Shown: one piece after another, positions 32,715-41,147 of the stretch
How positions within the stretch are numbered: the stretch's first letter is position 1
Layout of the letters: every line of letters starts with the position of its first letter
Assembly: GCA_027486655.1 (NCBI GenBank)
Contig: JAIXOR010000082.1
Location: 1-41,147, forward strand
DNA length: 41,147 bases
DNA from: Verrucomicrobiaceae bacterium
GTDB taxonomy: Bacteria > Verrucomicrobiota > Verrucomicrobiia > Verrucomicrobiales > Akkermansiaceae
Direction of reading: 5' to 3'
The notes under the pieces: generated by a model
What the model was told of the DNA's origin: nothing
Databases searched by the model: none
What the model saw: the letters and a program-made list of their open reading frames with translations, nothing else
Position numbers and translations under genes: made by a program

Positions 32715-33668
32715 TCAGGGCTCGGGAAGATCGACGCTGAGGCGGATCGGCTGGCGGCCCTTCACCTCGCCACGCACGGTGGTGGTGGCGCGGCCTGCCA
32801 GCGTGAGCCGGTATTCGACCGGGCCGTCGTCCACGTCCTCGATCACGCAGGGCGTGACCTTGCCGGTCTCGCGATCGCCGATCCAGACGCTGGCTCCGGG
32901 AGGGTTGCTGGTGATGGAAACCTGGGTTCCCGGGCGGGTCCATGCGAACTTCGGAAGCGGGATCGGCTCGGTGCCCTTGAACTGGATCTCAAAGGGCGGG
33001 GAGGTCCGGTGGCCGTAGCGGGAAAGCACCACCTTGCGGAAGCCCGCCTCGATGCCGGGGATCTGGTTGCCCTTGCGGGGGATCTCGCGGCCGTCCACGG
33101 AGACCACGGCGTCCGGCGGCCAGTCGTCCGGCAGGGTGAGCACGCAGGCTCCGGCCTTGAGCTCGCGGAGCTTTTCGGTGGCAGTCTTGCGGCTTTCCGC
33201 CGGGAGATTCGCATCCTTGATGATGGCCTCATACATTACGATGGCTCCCTCCACATCGGAGAGCGCCATCATCTTGGCTTGTTCCAGAGCCATGGAGGCG
33301 GAGGTTTCCTGCTTCTTGCGGATCAGCTCGCGCTTGGTGGTAAGGCGGTCCATTGCGGCCTTGCTCCGCGGGTCCTGGGGTCTCAGGGCGATCGCCTTGT
33401 TGATGAGCTCCTCGGCTTCCGCATCGCGGTTTTCGGCAACGAGTTTGTCGGCATTCTCCAACCATGCGCCGACCTGCTGGATGCTTTCGGTTTCCGCCTT
33501 TTGCACGCCGAGTCGGTTGACGATGACAAAGGCGGCGATGGCGACCATCAGGCCGATGGCGCACCAGAGGATCCATCCGGAGCTCTGGGAGGGCGGCGGG
33601 TGCCTGTAGATCGAAGGATCTGCGGGCGGACGTGGAATCCGGGTCTTGGGTGCGGGTGGCCTGTGCAT
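32715..33668 (-). CDS. Single-pass membrane protein with TPR-like region and PEGA domain
   Basis: This 317-aa protein has a Pro-rich N-terminal tail of about 30 residues and one transmembrane helix (GWILWCAIGLMVAIAAFVIV, 31-50). A helical TPR-like stretch follows (about 60-165, including ENRDAEAEELINKAIALRPQDPRSKAA). The C-terminal half contains a PEGA domain, VSITSNPPGASVWIGDRETGKVTPCVIEDV. A second PEGA-like unit may lie just before it (VVSVDGREIPRKG). PEGA proteins are usually surface or periplasmic; no enzymatic role is evident. It lies 94 nt after the PL11 lyase gene on the same strand but has its own short intergenic region. Confidence 0.85.
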   Translation of the reverse strand: MHRPPAPKTRIPRPPADPSIYRHPPPSQSSGWILWCAIGLMVAIAAFVIVNRLGVQKAETESIQQVGAWLENADKLVAENRDAEAEELINKAIALRPQDPRSKAAMDRLTTKRELIRKKQETSASMALEQAKMMALSDVEGAIVMYEAIIKDANLPAESRKTATEKLRELKAGACVLTLPDDWPPDAVVSVDGREIPRKGNQIPGIEAGFRKVVLSRYGHRTSPPFEIQFKGTEPIPLPKFAWTRPGTQVSITSNPPGASVWIGDRETGKVTPCVIEDVDDGPVEYRLTLAGRATTTVRGEVKGRQPIRLSVDLPEP

Positions 33669-33762
33669 GGGTTGCTGGAGTTTTGCGACCTCCTAAGGAG
33701 ATCGGCCCCGCGTTTCAAGGATGGAAATCGGGTCTGCCTGCAATCCCCCGAGTGGAGGTGGC

Positions 33763-35616
33763 TCAGCGCCGGTCCATGGCCGCTCCGAGGTGGTAGCTGG
33801 TGTGGGGAGGTTTGTTGTAGGAAACGTTCTGCCAGGCGATGGAGAGACGGTATTGGGGGTCGTGCATCAGCGTGACAAGCCGGTGCTCCGAGGGGATGGT
33901 GGTGGTGTGCAGGCGCATCGATTTCCCATCCGGAGCGGGCACGAGGACCTCCTCCCGCCAATCGCCTAACAGATCGGCGCAGAGATTCGGCCGCATGCCC
34001 GCATGGCGGTTCCATCCGGCGCGGAAGGCGGGGGGATCCGCGGCGAAGATCTTGCGTTCCTTTCCGGCTTCGTAGTCCCACTTGAAGACGGAGAAGCCGC
34101 CGTAGATCTCGCGCAGCAGGTCGCCGTCCCACCAGACGACCCAATCCGCGATGTGGGGTGCGGGGCCGATGGTTTTGCCGCGGATGTCGCGCAGAGGGCC
34201 TTTGTCCGACCAGACCTCGGCCCCGCGGTGGCGGGGATCGATGTCCGCGGTAACGCCGGCGCTGATGTCCACGCCGGGGCTGTGGGACCAGAGGAGCTTG
34301 CCGGTGCGCGAGTCGTGAAGACCGGCCCCGGGGGTGGCGAACTCGACCGTGTCCTCTTCGTTTTCCGTGGTGAGGAAGGTTTCGAGGCCTGGGCGGTCCG
34401 GGTCGAAGTCGCTGACGTGGATGGCGTCTCCATGGCGGCGGCCTGTGGAGTAGAGGCCCTTGCCGTTGTCGTCGACGGTCATGGCCTGATAGAGGATTTC
34501 GTCCCTTCCGTCCTCATCGACGTCGGCGACGGTGAGCGCGTGGCCGCCCATGCCGGAGAAGGGCGAGGCATTCTTGAAGGGAGGGTGGCTGATGCCGGAG
34601 TCGAAGACCCAGCGGGAGGAGAGCTCGCCGTTGATCCAGTCCCAGGCGGCGAGCACGGTGCGGCCGTAAACGCCGCGGCACATGACGAGGCTGGGATGCC
34701 TGCCGTCGAGGTAGGCGACGCAGGCGAGGAAGCGGTCGCAGCGGTTGCCGTAGTTGTCAGTGCCACCGTTGCCGCCGATGCCGCCCCATCCGTCGATGGG
34801 ATCGCGTCCGGGGATGTAGTCCACGGTTTTGAGGGCGGCCCCGGTTTTGCCATCGAAGACGGTGAGGAACTCGGGCCCGGAGAGGATGCGGCCGAAGCGC
34901 TGGGTGTCGCTCTCCTTGTTGCGCCAGTCCTTGGTGGCGTCTCCAAGGATCTTGCCGGTCCCGTCCTTGGTGCCGTCGGCCGTTTTGCAGGCGATCTCGG
35001 CCTTTCCGTCGCCGTCGAGATCGTAGGCGATGAACTGCGTGTAGTGCTCGCCTTCGCGGATGTTGATGCCGAGGTCGATGCGCCAGAGGTGGGTGCCGTC
35101 GAGCTTGTAGGCATCGAGCACGGGTGTGCCGGTGATGCCGGTGAACGAGTTGTCACGGCCTTTGCAGACCTGGTGAAGGATGATCTCGTACTGTCCGTCT
35201 CCGTCGAGGTCGGCTGCGGAGGCGTCGCCCGGGCGGTATCCTTCGATGGTCCGGATCGGAAACTCGAGGTAGTTCTGCGAAAGCGGGCGTGTGATGGCGC
35301 AGGGAGGACCTTCCTTGCCATCGAGGACGGGCCGCACGAAGTATTCCGCGCCGCCGGAGCGGTCGATGAGATTGGTGGCGTTGGCGAGCGGGCTTTCGGT
35401 CACGCGTTCGGTGCGGTTTTCCGACTTCCGGTAAACATGGAACGCCGTCCCCGAGGGATCGGTGGCGAGCAGCCGCCAGCTGATGAACACCGAACCGTCG
35501 TCCTGTTTCACCGCAACAAGCCCGCGGTCGAGGGTTTCCAGTTTCCGCTGGGCGGAGGCGGGAAGCATGGCGAGCAGAAACAGCGCGCAGAGGAGGGCTT
35601 GGCGGGGTGGGCGCAT
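33763..35616 (-). CDS. Secreted rhamnogalacturonan lyase (PL11 family)
   Basis: This 617-aa protein has a signal peptide (MRPPRQALLCALFLLAMLPASAQ), then RKLETLDRGLVAVKQDDGSVFISWRLL, the standard PL11 beginning. The following eight-bladed propeller is marked by calcium-binding DxDGDGxxE repeats (AADLDGDGQYEIILHQ, AYDLDGDGKAEIACKTADGT) and by WGGIGGNGGTDNYGNRCDRFLACVAYLDG. The family cleaves the rhamnogalacturonan-I backbone of pectin (YesW/YesX in Bacillus). The full domain is present. It points to plant polysaccharide use; the nearby sugar kinase may act on products of pectin breakdown. No SusC/D-like pair is in the window. Confidence 0.93.
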   Translation of the reverse strand: MRPPRQALLCALFLLAMLPASAQRKLETLDRGLVAVKQDDGSVFISWRLLATDPSGTAFHVYRKSENRTERVTESPLANATNLIDRSGGAEYFVRPVLDGKEGPPCAITRPLSQNYLEFPIRTIEGYRPGDASAADLDGDGQYEIILHQVCKGRDNSFTGITGTPVLDAYKLDGTHLWRIDLGINIREGEHYTQFIAYDLDGDGKAEIACKTADGTKDGTGKILGDATKDWRNKESDTQRFGRILSGPEFLTVFDGKTGAALKTVDYIPGRDPIDGWGGIGGNGGTDNYGNRCDRFLACVAYLDGRHPSLVMCRGVYGRTVLAAWDWINGELSSRWVFDSGISHPPFKNASPFSGMGGHALTVADVDEDGRDEILYQAMTVDDNGKGLYSTGRRHGDAIHVSDFDPDRPGLETFLTTENEEDTVEFATPGAGLHDSRTGKLLWSHSPGVDISAGVTADIDPRHRGAEVWSDKGPLRDIRGKTIGPAPHIADWVVWWDGDLLREIYGGFSVFKWDYEAGKERKIFAADPPAFRAGWNRHAGMRPNLCADLLGDWREEVLVPAPDGKSMRLHTTTIPSEHRLVTLMHDPQYRLSIAWQNVSYNKPPHTSYHLGAAMDRR

Positions 35617-35944
35617 GATCGGTTTGCCAAGTTAAACCCGGATCCGGCGTTTGCGGCTCTCACCCGTTCGGAGGATGGGGCCGGGCTGGAAAAAAGAAAC
35701 CACCACCCGCTCGGGGCGGGGAACTGGTCTGGAACCGCGCGGAGCGGTCATTAGAAATGGATCGCGTCGCCTTCCGCAGCGATGAGTTCGGTGGCATCCC
35801 ATCGTATTCCTTGCCTCGGATTACCGCATGAAGTGCCTCGTTTCTGCGGCCGGCGCTGGATCCTCGGCGGGGTGCCATTGCAGCTTTCCGGCTTGCAGCC
35901 TTCAGGGTTCCCGCTCGAATGTGCCACTGGTTTCGTTGACATTC
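35617..35944. other. Divergent intergenic region between PL11 lyase and GntR-type regulator
   Basis: These 328 nt contain no credible gene. They must hold the promoters of the PL11 lyase (minus) and the regulator (plus). An open frame runs from 35828 into the regulator, but it reads as Cys/Ser-rich low-complexity residues unlike the family and is not counted. No convincing -35/-10 pair or strong operator was picked out by eye. Confidence 0.6.
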
Positions 35945-37042
35945 ATGTCCCAGCTCCCAAAATCCAAGTCCGGCCAGCTCGCTGATCTCTTGCGGGAGCG
36001 CCTCGCTTCTGGCGTGTGGGGCGGTAAACTGCCGTCCGAGCGGCTGCTTGCAGGCGAGTTTCTCGTCAGTCGAACGACTTTGAGACAGGCCTTGGTCACA
36101 TTGACAAAGGAAAAGAGGATCGAGGCCGCCACCACGACACGCGGAGCGCGACGGATCAAAACCAAGGCGACCGAACCCACTCAGGTGAGGTGTGGGCAAG
36201 TTTGTCTTCTGACGCCTACCCTGCAAGGCTCGCCTTTGCTCATCGAACAACTTGGATTCATGCGCGAAATGCTCGGCCGGGCGGATCTGGCTGTGAATGT
36301 TGAAGAGGGTGCGGCGTTGAGTGAACGGCAGGATCCATCATCCATCCTGCGGCGGATTACCGCCCGGCATCCAAAGTCCGTTTGGGTGCTTCACAAGATG
36401 CCCTTGTCCGTGCAGCGATGGTTCGAGGCAAGCGGGCTTCCATCCGTGGTGTTTGGTTCTGTTTTTCCGGGGGTTTCGCTTCCCGGGGTGGATGTTGACT
36501 TCCGCGCCGCCGCGCATCACGCCGCAGGCATCTGTCTCGCCCGGGGCTGCAAGAAGATCACCCTCCTGGTCCATCGGACGGCACTTGCGGGAGACACCCG
36601 CACGGTGGATGCCATCACGGAGGAGTTGGCCCGCAGAGGCGCTCCGCCACCCAGGATCATGCGCTACGACTTCAACCGCATGCGCTTGATCGACGGACTC
36701 GACCGGGAAATTGCCGCGAAACCGAATGCTTGTGACGCTCTGATCATCGCCAGTCATCATCATCTGCTGACAGCCTTGTCGCATCTGCTGAGGCGCGGGG
36801 TTCGGATTCCCGAGGATTTGTCCCTGGTCTATCTCAGCAACGATCCGTCGGTCGAGCGGCTGAGTCCGCTGCCATTCCGTTATGATCCGGGACCGGGATT
36901 GATCCGCCGCTTGGTGCTTGCGATCAAATCCTTGGCCGAAGGAGGGACGCCGAAGTCCTGCCTGCTGATACCTAGGCACCTGGAAGGGGAGTCTTTGAAG
37001 CCTCCGGGTCCTGCTGGTTTGAAAAAGAACCAAAAGGCTTGA
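35945..37042 (+). CDS. GntR/LacI-type transcriptional regulator of the sialic-acid cluster
   Basis: This 365-aa protein starts at the ATG at 35945. The N-terminal winged helix (about 1-75) shows GQLADLLRERLASGVWGGKLPSERLLAGEF and SRTTLRQALVTLTKEKRI, the GntR pattern. The remaining 280 residues match the sugar-binding fold of LacI-type regulators (PSVVFGSVFPGVSLPGVDVDF, RGVRIPEDLSLVYLSNDP). This GntR-head, LacI-body arrangement is known from AraR-like regulators. The gene is 37 nt upstream of the sialidase on the same strand. It probably controls the sialidase and the converging lyase; the ligand is presumably a sugar but is not shown by sequence. Confidence 0.87.
   Translation: MSQLPKSKSGQLADLLRERLASGVWGGKLPSERLLAGEFLVSRTTLRQALVTLTKEKRIEAATTTRGARRIKTKATEPTQVRCGQVCLLTPTLQGSPLLIEQLGFMREMLGRADLAVNVEEGAALSERQDPSSILRRITARHPKSVWVLHKMPLSVQRWFEASGLPSVVFGSVFPGVSLPGVDVDFRAAAHHAAGICLARGCKKITLLVHRTALAGDTRTVDAITEELARRGAPPPRIMRYDFNRMRLIDGLDREIAAKPNACDALIIASHHHLLTALSHLLRRGVRIPEDLSLVYLSNDPSVERLSPLPFRYDPGPGLIRRLVLAIKSLAEGGTPKSCLLIPRHLEGESLKPPGPAGLKKNQKA
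37015..37032. promoter_or_regulatory. Candidate operator upstream of the sialidase
   Basis: An inverted pair TGGT/ACCA with an A-rich 10-nt centre (TGGTTTGAAAAAGAACCA) lies in the last codons of the regulator gene, about 48 nt before the sialidase start. A close relative, inverted and with a 9-nt centre, lies at 40388-40404 upstream of the lyase gene. Overlap with codons means it could also be chance. Confidence 0.3.
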
Positions 37043-37079
37043 GCTTCCGAAGCCCGTCCCGCGAGGTAGTGTCCCCGCC

Positions 37080-39311
37080 ATGTGCATGCCGCCTTTCCGT
37101 TTCATTCTTGCCTCCGTGCTCGCCGCATGGTCCCTCCTTGCCGCCAAGGCTGAGCCGTCTCTAACGGAAACAACGATTTTCACCAATGGTGCGGATGGCT
37201 ACCCGGTATACCGGATTCCGGCGGTCGTGAGGGCCAATGACGGCACCTTGCTGGCTTTTTGCGAAGGCCGCGCGAGCAGTTCGGACGGTGGAAACATTGA
37301 TCTGGTTCTCAAGCGCTCCAGCGATCATGGCCTGACATGGGGGCGATTGATTCTGGTCCATGAAGAGGGAGGCACGGCTGGAATCACGATCGGCAATCCG
37401 GCTCCGGTGGTGGACCAAAGCACGGGTCACATCCACCTGTTGTTCTGCCGCGAGAACGATACGGTTTTTCACACCGTCTCCACCGACAATGGCCTGACCT
37501 GGGCACCCAGGGAGGAAATCACATCCGCGGTGAAGCTTGCTGGCTGGGGCTGGTATGCCACAGGGCCGGTGCATGGCATCCAACTCACCCGCGGCAGCCA
37601 GTCCGGGCGTCTGGTGGTTCCCGCGAATCACCGGATCGGCCCCGCTGGTTCCGATTCAGGTGCTTTCGGCGCACAAGTGCTTTATTCGGACGACCATGGA
37701 GCGACCTGGCACATGGACGCCGTGTTTGAGGCCGCCAACGGAGCCGCGCCCAATGAAACCACGCTGGTGGAACTGACTCCCGCCGCTGCGGGCGGGTCCC
37801 GGGTTTATATTAACTCGCGCGACTATGGCTCGGATGCGGGAAATCGCTCTCAGGCGTGGTCTGATGATGGTGGCACAAGTTATTCGGTTCCTTACGATGG
37901 CAATCCTTTTTTCGTCACCCCGGTCTGTCAGGGATCATTGCTGCGCTACAGTTCGATCGAGCAGGGTGACTCCAAGAACCGGATTCTTTTTTCCAGTCCC
38001 AACGGCAGCAGCCGCACCAACGGCGCGATTTGGATTTCCTCTGATGAAGCGGCGACCTGGAGCCAGCCGAAACCGCTCGGCACTGGCAACTATGCCTATT
38101 CCGATATGGTACGCACCGGCGACGGCCATCTCGGTGTGATGTACGAGACCGGCGCGACGGTATCCAGCAGCACGATCAACTTCATCCGCGTCAACGAAGC
38201 ATGGCTCGACGCGCCGCCGCCGCCTGCGGAAAATCCAGGTGCCGCTCTCTGGAACCTAGAGGAAACCGAGCCGGGTTCTTCATGTTCCACGGCTCCAAAG
38301 GCCATCCTTGATCTTCATCCCTCGGGAAACCAACTCCATATGACGGCTCAATCCGGATTTTCCGCCGTCGTTGGCGCGCCTTCCTTCGGCAACGGCCGTG
38401 CCTTGGCGCTCACTAACAGCAACGGCCTGCAGATTTCCGATGCCGACAGCGGCAACCGTTTCGACTTCGGCCCCAACGATTCCTTCACCGTGGAAATCGT
38501 TTGTCGCGTGCCTGCGGGATCCACCGCAACTGATGGCCTTGTTGCCAAGGATCTCGCCGCAACCTCACCTTCATGGTGGCTGCGCATGGAAAGCGGCAAG
38601 GCCCGCTTCCTGATCAGCGACACTGCGAAGGAATGTTTCCTCTCATCCACCGCCACCATCAACGACGGGCAGTGGCATCATATCGCTGCGGTCAGGGATG
38701 TGGCCAATCCGGCCGCGAGGAAACTCCGGTTGTATATTGACGGCACCCTGTCCGGAGAAATCTCCGATACCACCACAGGCAGCCTGGCCAACTCGCAGGC
38801 GCTTTGCATCGGCCGCTTCAATGCCGCCGGCCGGGACCTCACCGGAGCCATTGACCTTGTCCGCATCACTCCGGGCGCCCTTGCTCCTGCGGATTTCTGT
38901 GGAAAGAAGACGCAGTTCGACGCGGATGACGACCGGATTCCTGATCGTTTCGAGCGCGAAAAAAGCGGATCGCTCTCACCGTTCGGCCCCGGTGATTTCG
39001 ATCAGGACTCTCAGGAAGATCTGCTGGAATTTGCCACGGGCGCGAATCCGCAGATTCCCGATGCCAGCACTCAAGGCATCCACTGGGGAACAACGTTTGT
39101 GGAAATCAGTACCCGCCAGCGCCAGTTGCCGGCTTGGTTGAATCTGAAACTGTTGGTTTCGCAGGATCTCAAATCATGGGACGATTGCGCTTCCGTCATC
39201 ACGCTCGCAGCGATGGGAGATGATCTCTGGCAGCGGACGGATCGCATTGATCTGCCCCTTGGTCTCCCGGAGGGGAACTTCTTCCGTTATGAACTCCGCG
39301 ATGTGCCGTGA
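37080..39311 (+). CDS. Secreted exo-alpha-sialidase (GH33) with LamG-like domain
   Basis: This 743-aa protein carries a signal peptide (MCMPPFRFILASVLAAWSLLAAKA). The GH33 catalytic domain (about 27-385) has the F/YRIP motif (Y44-R-I-P) and Asp-box repeats SSDHGLTW, STDNGLTW, SDDHGATW and SSDEAATW. A LamG/concanavalin-like domain follows (about 415-600; DSFTVEIVCRVPAGS, NDGQWHHIAAVRD, LYIDGTLSG). A Ca-binding-like linker (DADDDRIPDRFE) precedes a C-terminal module. It would remove terminal sialic acids from host or mucin glycans outside the cell. It is 37 nt after the regulator and converges on the lyase gene. Confidence 0.93.
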   Translation: MCMPPFRFILASVLAAWSLLAAKAEPSLTETTIFTNGADGYPVYRIPAVVRANDGTLLAFCEGRASSSDGGNIDLVLKRSSDHGLTWGRLILVHEEGGTAGITIGNPAPVVDQSTGHIHLLFCRENDTVFHTVSTDNGLTWAPREEITSAVKLAGWGWYATGPVHGIQLTRGSQSGRLVVPANHRIGPAGSDSGAFGAQVLYSDDHGATWHMDAVFEAANGAAPNETTLVELTPAAAGGSRVYINSRDYGSDAGNRSQAWSDDGGTSYSVPYDGNPFFVTPVCQGSLLRYSSIEQGDSKNRILFSSPNGSSRTNGAIWISSDEAATWSQPKPLGTGNYAYSDMVRTGDGHLGVMYETGATVSSSTINFIRVNEAWLDAPPPPAENPGAALWNLEETEPGSSCSTAPKAILDLHPSGNQLHMTAQSGFSAVVGAPSFGNGRALALTNSNGLQISDADSGNRFDFGPNDSFTVEIVCRVPAGSTATDGLVAKDLAATSPSWWLRMESGKARFLISDTAKECFLSSTATINDGQWHHIAAVRDVANPAARKLRLYIDGTLSGEISDTTTGSLANSQALCIGRFNAAGRDLTGAIDLVRITPGALAPADFCGKKTQFDADDDRIPDRFEREKSGSLSPFGPGDFDQDSQEDLLEFATGANPQIPDASTQGIHWGTTFVEISTRQRQLPAWLNLKLLVSQDLKSWDDCASVITLAAMGDDLWQRTDRIDLPLGLPEGNFFRYELRDVP

Positions 39312-39348
39312 GGGGTCCGGCATGGCTGCCGCAGCTTGGCGCGGGAAA

Positions 39349-40290
39349 TCAGTGGATTAGAGCCGCTTCCGCCGGTGATTCAATCCAGCTGAAAAAGCCG
39401 AGTGTTTCGAGTTCCGCGCGAAGTTTGCGGATTTCGTCGGGGCTGGGATTGCCATTCGGTTGGCGTGCGGGCCCCACCGGCACCCCGAGCATGCCCATCA
39501 CGGCCTTGGCCGCACCCATGTAACCATAGCGTCCCAAAGTCCGGATCAACTGGACCGAGCGGAACTGCTCCTCCCGCGCACTCTCCATGTCACCGCTCTC
39601 AAACGCGGAGATCAGACGCTGATAGATCCTTGCGCCGAAGTTGAAACTGCTGCCGACCGCGCCCTTTGCGCCTAGTGCGAGTGCCGCCAGAAGCCATTCG
39701 TCCGTGCCGTAGGGAATATCGAATTTCCCGCCCACCGCGCGCTGGCACAGTTGATAGGACATCAGGTCGGAATTGGTGAACTTGATGCCGGCCAGGGTGG
39801 GAATCCGCCCGTCAGCCTGCTCCAGAAAATCCACCATTGGAAGGTGCACGCCAGTCATACCAGGAATGTCATAGAAGTAAAACGGGGTGTCCGGGGCGGC
39901 CGCGCCGATCGAGGCGCACCAATCGACTAACTCGGTTACCGAGCGGGGCTTGAAATAGGAAGGTGCCAGTGCAGAAATCGCCGATGCTCCCAGTTTCTCC
40001 GCCTGGGCTGCCAGCGTCCTCGCATCTTCGAGACTGTTCGAGCCCACATGAATGATGACCCGCAGCGGAGTGCCCGCAGCGACCTCCATCCACTGTTTGG
40101 CAAGCAGCATCCGCTCCGCGAGTGACAGCGAGTGGCATTCTCCGGTGCTGCCGCCCACGAATGTCAGGCGAATTCCGGTAGCCAGATAGTGGGCGGCTTG
40201 GCTCTCGATCATGCCAGGGTTGAACCCGCCGTCCGCATGAAATGGAGTGTGCGCGGCGGCGGTCAGTTCATGGATGGAGAATGGCTTCAT
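39349..40290 (-). CDS. nanA: N-acetylneuraminate lyase (DapA/NanA family)
   Basis: This 313-aa TIM-barrel aldolase starts at the ATG at 40290 (MKPFSIHELTAAAHTPF). It shows FVGGSTGECHSLSLAER (44-60), YFYDIPGMTGV (138-148) with Y140 and the Schiff-base lysine K170 in AGIKFTN, the pattern of N-acetylneuraminate lyases rather than dihydrodipicolinate synthases. It splits sialic acid to N-acetylmannosamine and pyruvate in the cytoplasm. It converges on the sialidase gene with only 37 nt between stops, which supports a shared pathway. No transporter or NanK/NanE gene is in view. Confidence 0.92.
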   Translation of the reverse strand: MKPFSIHELTAAAHTPFHADGGFNPGMIESQAAHYLATGIRLTFVGGSTGECHSLSLAERMLLAKQWMEVAAGTPLRVIIHVGSNSLEDARTLAAQAEKLGASAISALAPSYFKPRSVTELVDWCASIGAAAPDTPFYFYDIPGMTGVHLPMVDFLEQADGRIPTLAGIKFTNSDLMSYQLCQRAVGGKFDIPYGTDEWLLAALALGAKGAVGSSFNFGARIYQRLISAFESGDMESAREEQFRSVQLIRTLGRYGYMGAAKAVMGMLGVPVGPARQPNGNPSPDEIRKLRAELETLGFFSWIESPAEAALIH

Positions 40291-40387
40291 GGTAGGTGGT
40301 CGGCTGTGAAAGGGAATCTCTGCCGCTTTGGATTCGATGTGCAATGAAGGATGGCGCTTGCCCTCCGGCTCGGCCAGTCATCGGAAT

Positions 40388-40404
40388 TGGTCTTTTTTAA
40401 ACCA
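40388..40404. promoter_or_regulatory. Candidate operator upstream of nanA
   Basis: The inverted pair TTGGT/ACCAA (core TGGTCTTTTTTAAACCA) lies 98 nt upstream of the nanA start, in the gap shared with the divergent beta-strand-repeat gene. On the opposite strand the sialidase-side site reads TGGTTCTTTTTCAAACCA, differing mainly by one inserted base. A shared GntR/LacI-type binding site is plausible but unproven. Confidence 0.35.
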
Positions 40405-40541
40405 AGTTCAACCGCTTGCCCGCGGCGGATTGCGGTGTGATTTCTCAGACGCAAGGCTGTTTGCAGGTTGCTGCGGCTTTGGCAACCTGTGGCAGTGTTT
40501 GAAATCCTTCGCGATTCGGCAGCACGTACCTCCAGATCATC

Positions 40542-41147
40542 ATGAAAACAAGATTCAAGCTCCTGTTTGCGGCCCTTGGAACCATTTCGTTTTTCCCGTC
40601 CGCCATGGCCGCCACCTGGACGGGAGCCTCCAGTGGTTCCTGGGCGACCTCCGGCAACTGGACCGGCACCGCTCCCGACAACATCACACCTCAGTCCATT
40701 GTCTTCGATGCGACCTCGACTGCGAATCTGACCCAGACGCTCAATGCGTCCTACACCGTCACCGGCATCACTGTTGGCTCACCGACCGGCGCGGTGACGG
40801 TGAACAACGGCACGGGCACCAACGCGCTCACCATCGGGGCTTCCGGCATCGATTTGTCCGCCGCCACCCAGAACCTGACCGTCTCCGGTTCCAATGTCAC
40901 GATTGGTGCCGAGCAGAATTGGAACGTGCAAACCGGTCGCACTTTGAACGTCGGGTCTTCCGGCGGCACCATCACGCTCAGCAACAAGTTGACGAAAACC
41001 GGAACCGGTACGTTTACCCTGGGGGGAGCCGGCGCTACCACCTTGACCGGCGCGGGTGTGTTGGAAATCAACGGAGGAACCTTCACCAACAACATGCAAG
41101 CTGGCAGCGGTTCCACCGGACGCAGCGGTGCAACCACGCTCACCTCC
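40542..41147 (+). CDS. Exported beta-strand-repeat (autotransporter-associated type) protein, 3' truncated
   Basis: The frame is open from the ATG at 40542 to the right edge (202 codons, no stop). The N-terminus MKTRFKLLFAALGTISFFPSAMA is a signal peptide. It is followed by ATWTGASSGSWATSGNWTGT, the opening motif common in secreted PEP-CTERM and autotransporter-associated beta-strand-repeat proteins of Verrucomicrobiota. The rest is Thr/Gly/Asn/Ser-rich with repeated short strands (LTIGASGIDLS, LTVSGSNVTIG, LTKTGTGTFTLGG, LTGAGVLEINGGTFTNN), predicting a parallel beta-helix. Such proteins are usually large and end in a sorting signal, which is outside the window. It is divergent from nanA across 251 nt. 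Confidence 0.85.
   Translation, partial: MKTRFKLLFAALGTISFFPSAMAATWTGASSGSWATSGNWTGTAPDNITPQSIVFDATSTANLTQTLNASYTVTGITVGSPTGAVTVNNGTGTNALTIGASGIDLSAATQNLTVSGSNVTIGAEQNWNVQTGRTLNVGSSGGTITLSNKLTKTGTGTFTLGGAGATTLTGAGVLEINGGTFTNNMQAGSGSTGRSGATTLTS

Noticed and set aside
34003..35754. 583-aa plus-strand open frame opposite the PL11 lyase
   Set aside because: It mirrors the lyase's codon structure and has no signal peptide or motif; the lyase on the minus strand is unambiguous.

Overview
The window looks like a chromosomal segment of a high-GC member of the Verrucomicrobiota (Luteolibacter/Verrucomicrobium-like). This is inferred from gene content: Tat-exported Gfo/Idh/MocA oxidoreductases beside a ThuA-domain protein, a very large alpha-2-macroglobulin, a PL11 rhamnogalacturonan lyase, a secreted sialidase, an autotransporter-type beta-strand-repeat protein, and weak or absent Shine-Dalgarno sequences. 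No rRNA, tRNA or transposase was seen.

Region 1 (1-9700) is a complete type I-C CRISPR-Cas locus read on the minus strand: cas3, cas5, cas8c (with a probable internal cas11c), cas7, an unrecognised 214-aa gene, cas4, a four-helix-bundle (S23-type) gene, cas1, cas2, a 224-nt leader and an array of at least eight repeats that runs off the left edge. Two genes do not belong to the standard I-C set. The 214-aa protein carries an R-x4-H motif of the HEPN ribonuclease kind and its stop overlaps the cas4 start. The S23-type gene sits between cas4 and cas1, is bounded by AT-rich near-palindromic repeats, and has a third copy of the repeat inside its reading frame. These are the most interesting items in the window.

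Region 2 (about 9.7-13.7 kb) starts with a 490-nt gene-free stretch. It is followed by a minus-strand operon of an atypical short-chain dehydrogenase, a photolyase-like flavoprotein lacking the usual Fe-S cysteine loop, and a radical-SAM protein of the putative DNA-repair type. Region 3 (13.7-26.9 kb) holds the 2062-aa thioester macroglobulin, two Tat-exported Gfo/Idh/MocA enzymes, a ThuA-ankyrin fusion, a membrane-anchored helical-repeat protein and a PfkB-type sugar kinase. Region 4 (27-32.7 kb) has a VanY-type peptidase, an arsenic operon (arsR, DUF6428-like, acr3, arsC), the arginine genes argD-argF and a universal stress protein.

Region 5 (32.7-41.1 kb) is devoted to polysaccharide and glycan use: a PEGA-domain membrane protein, a PL11 lyase, then a sialic-acid cluster of a GntR/LacI-type regulator, an exo-sialidase and an N-acetylneuraminate lyase. 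The start of an exported beta-strand-repeat protein is cut by the right edge. Sialidase would release sialic acid outside the cell and the lyase would split it inside. No transporter or downstream sugar-phosphate enzymes of that pathway are in the window.
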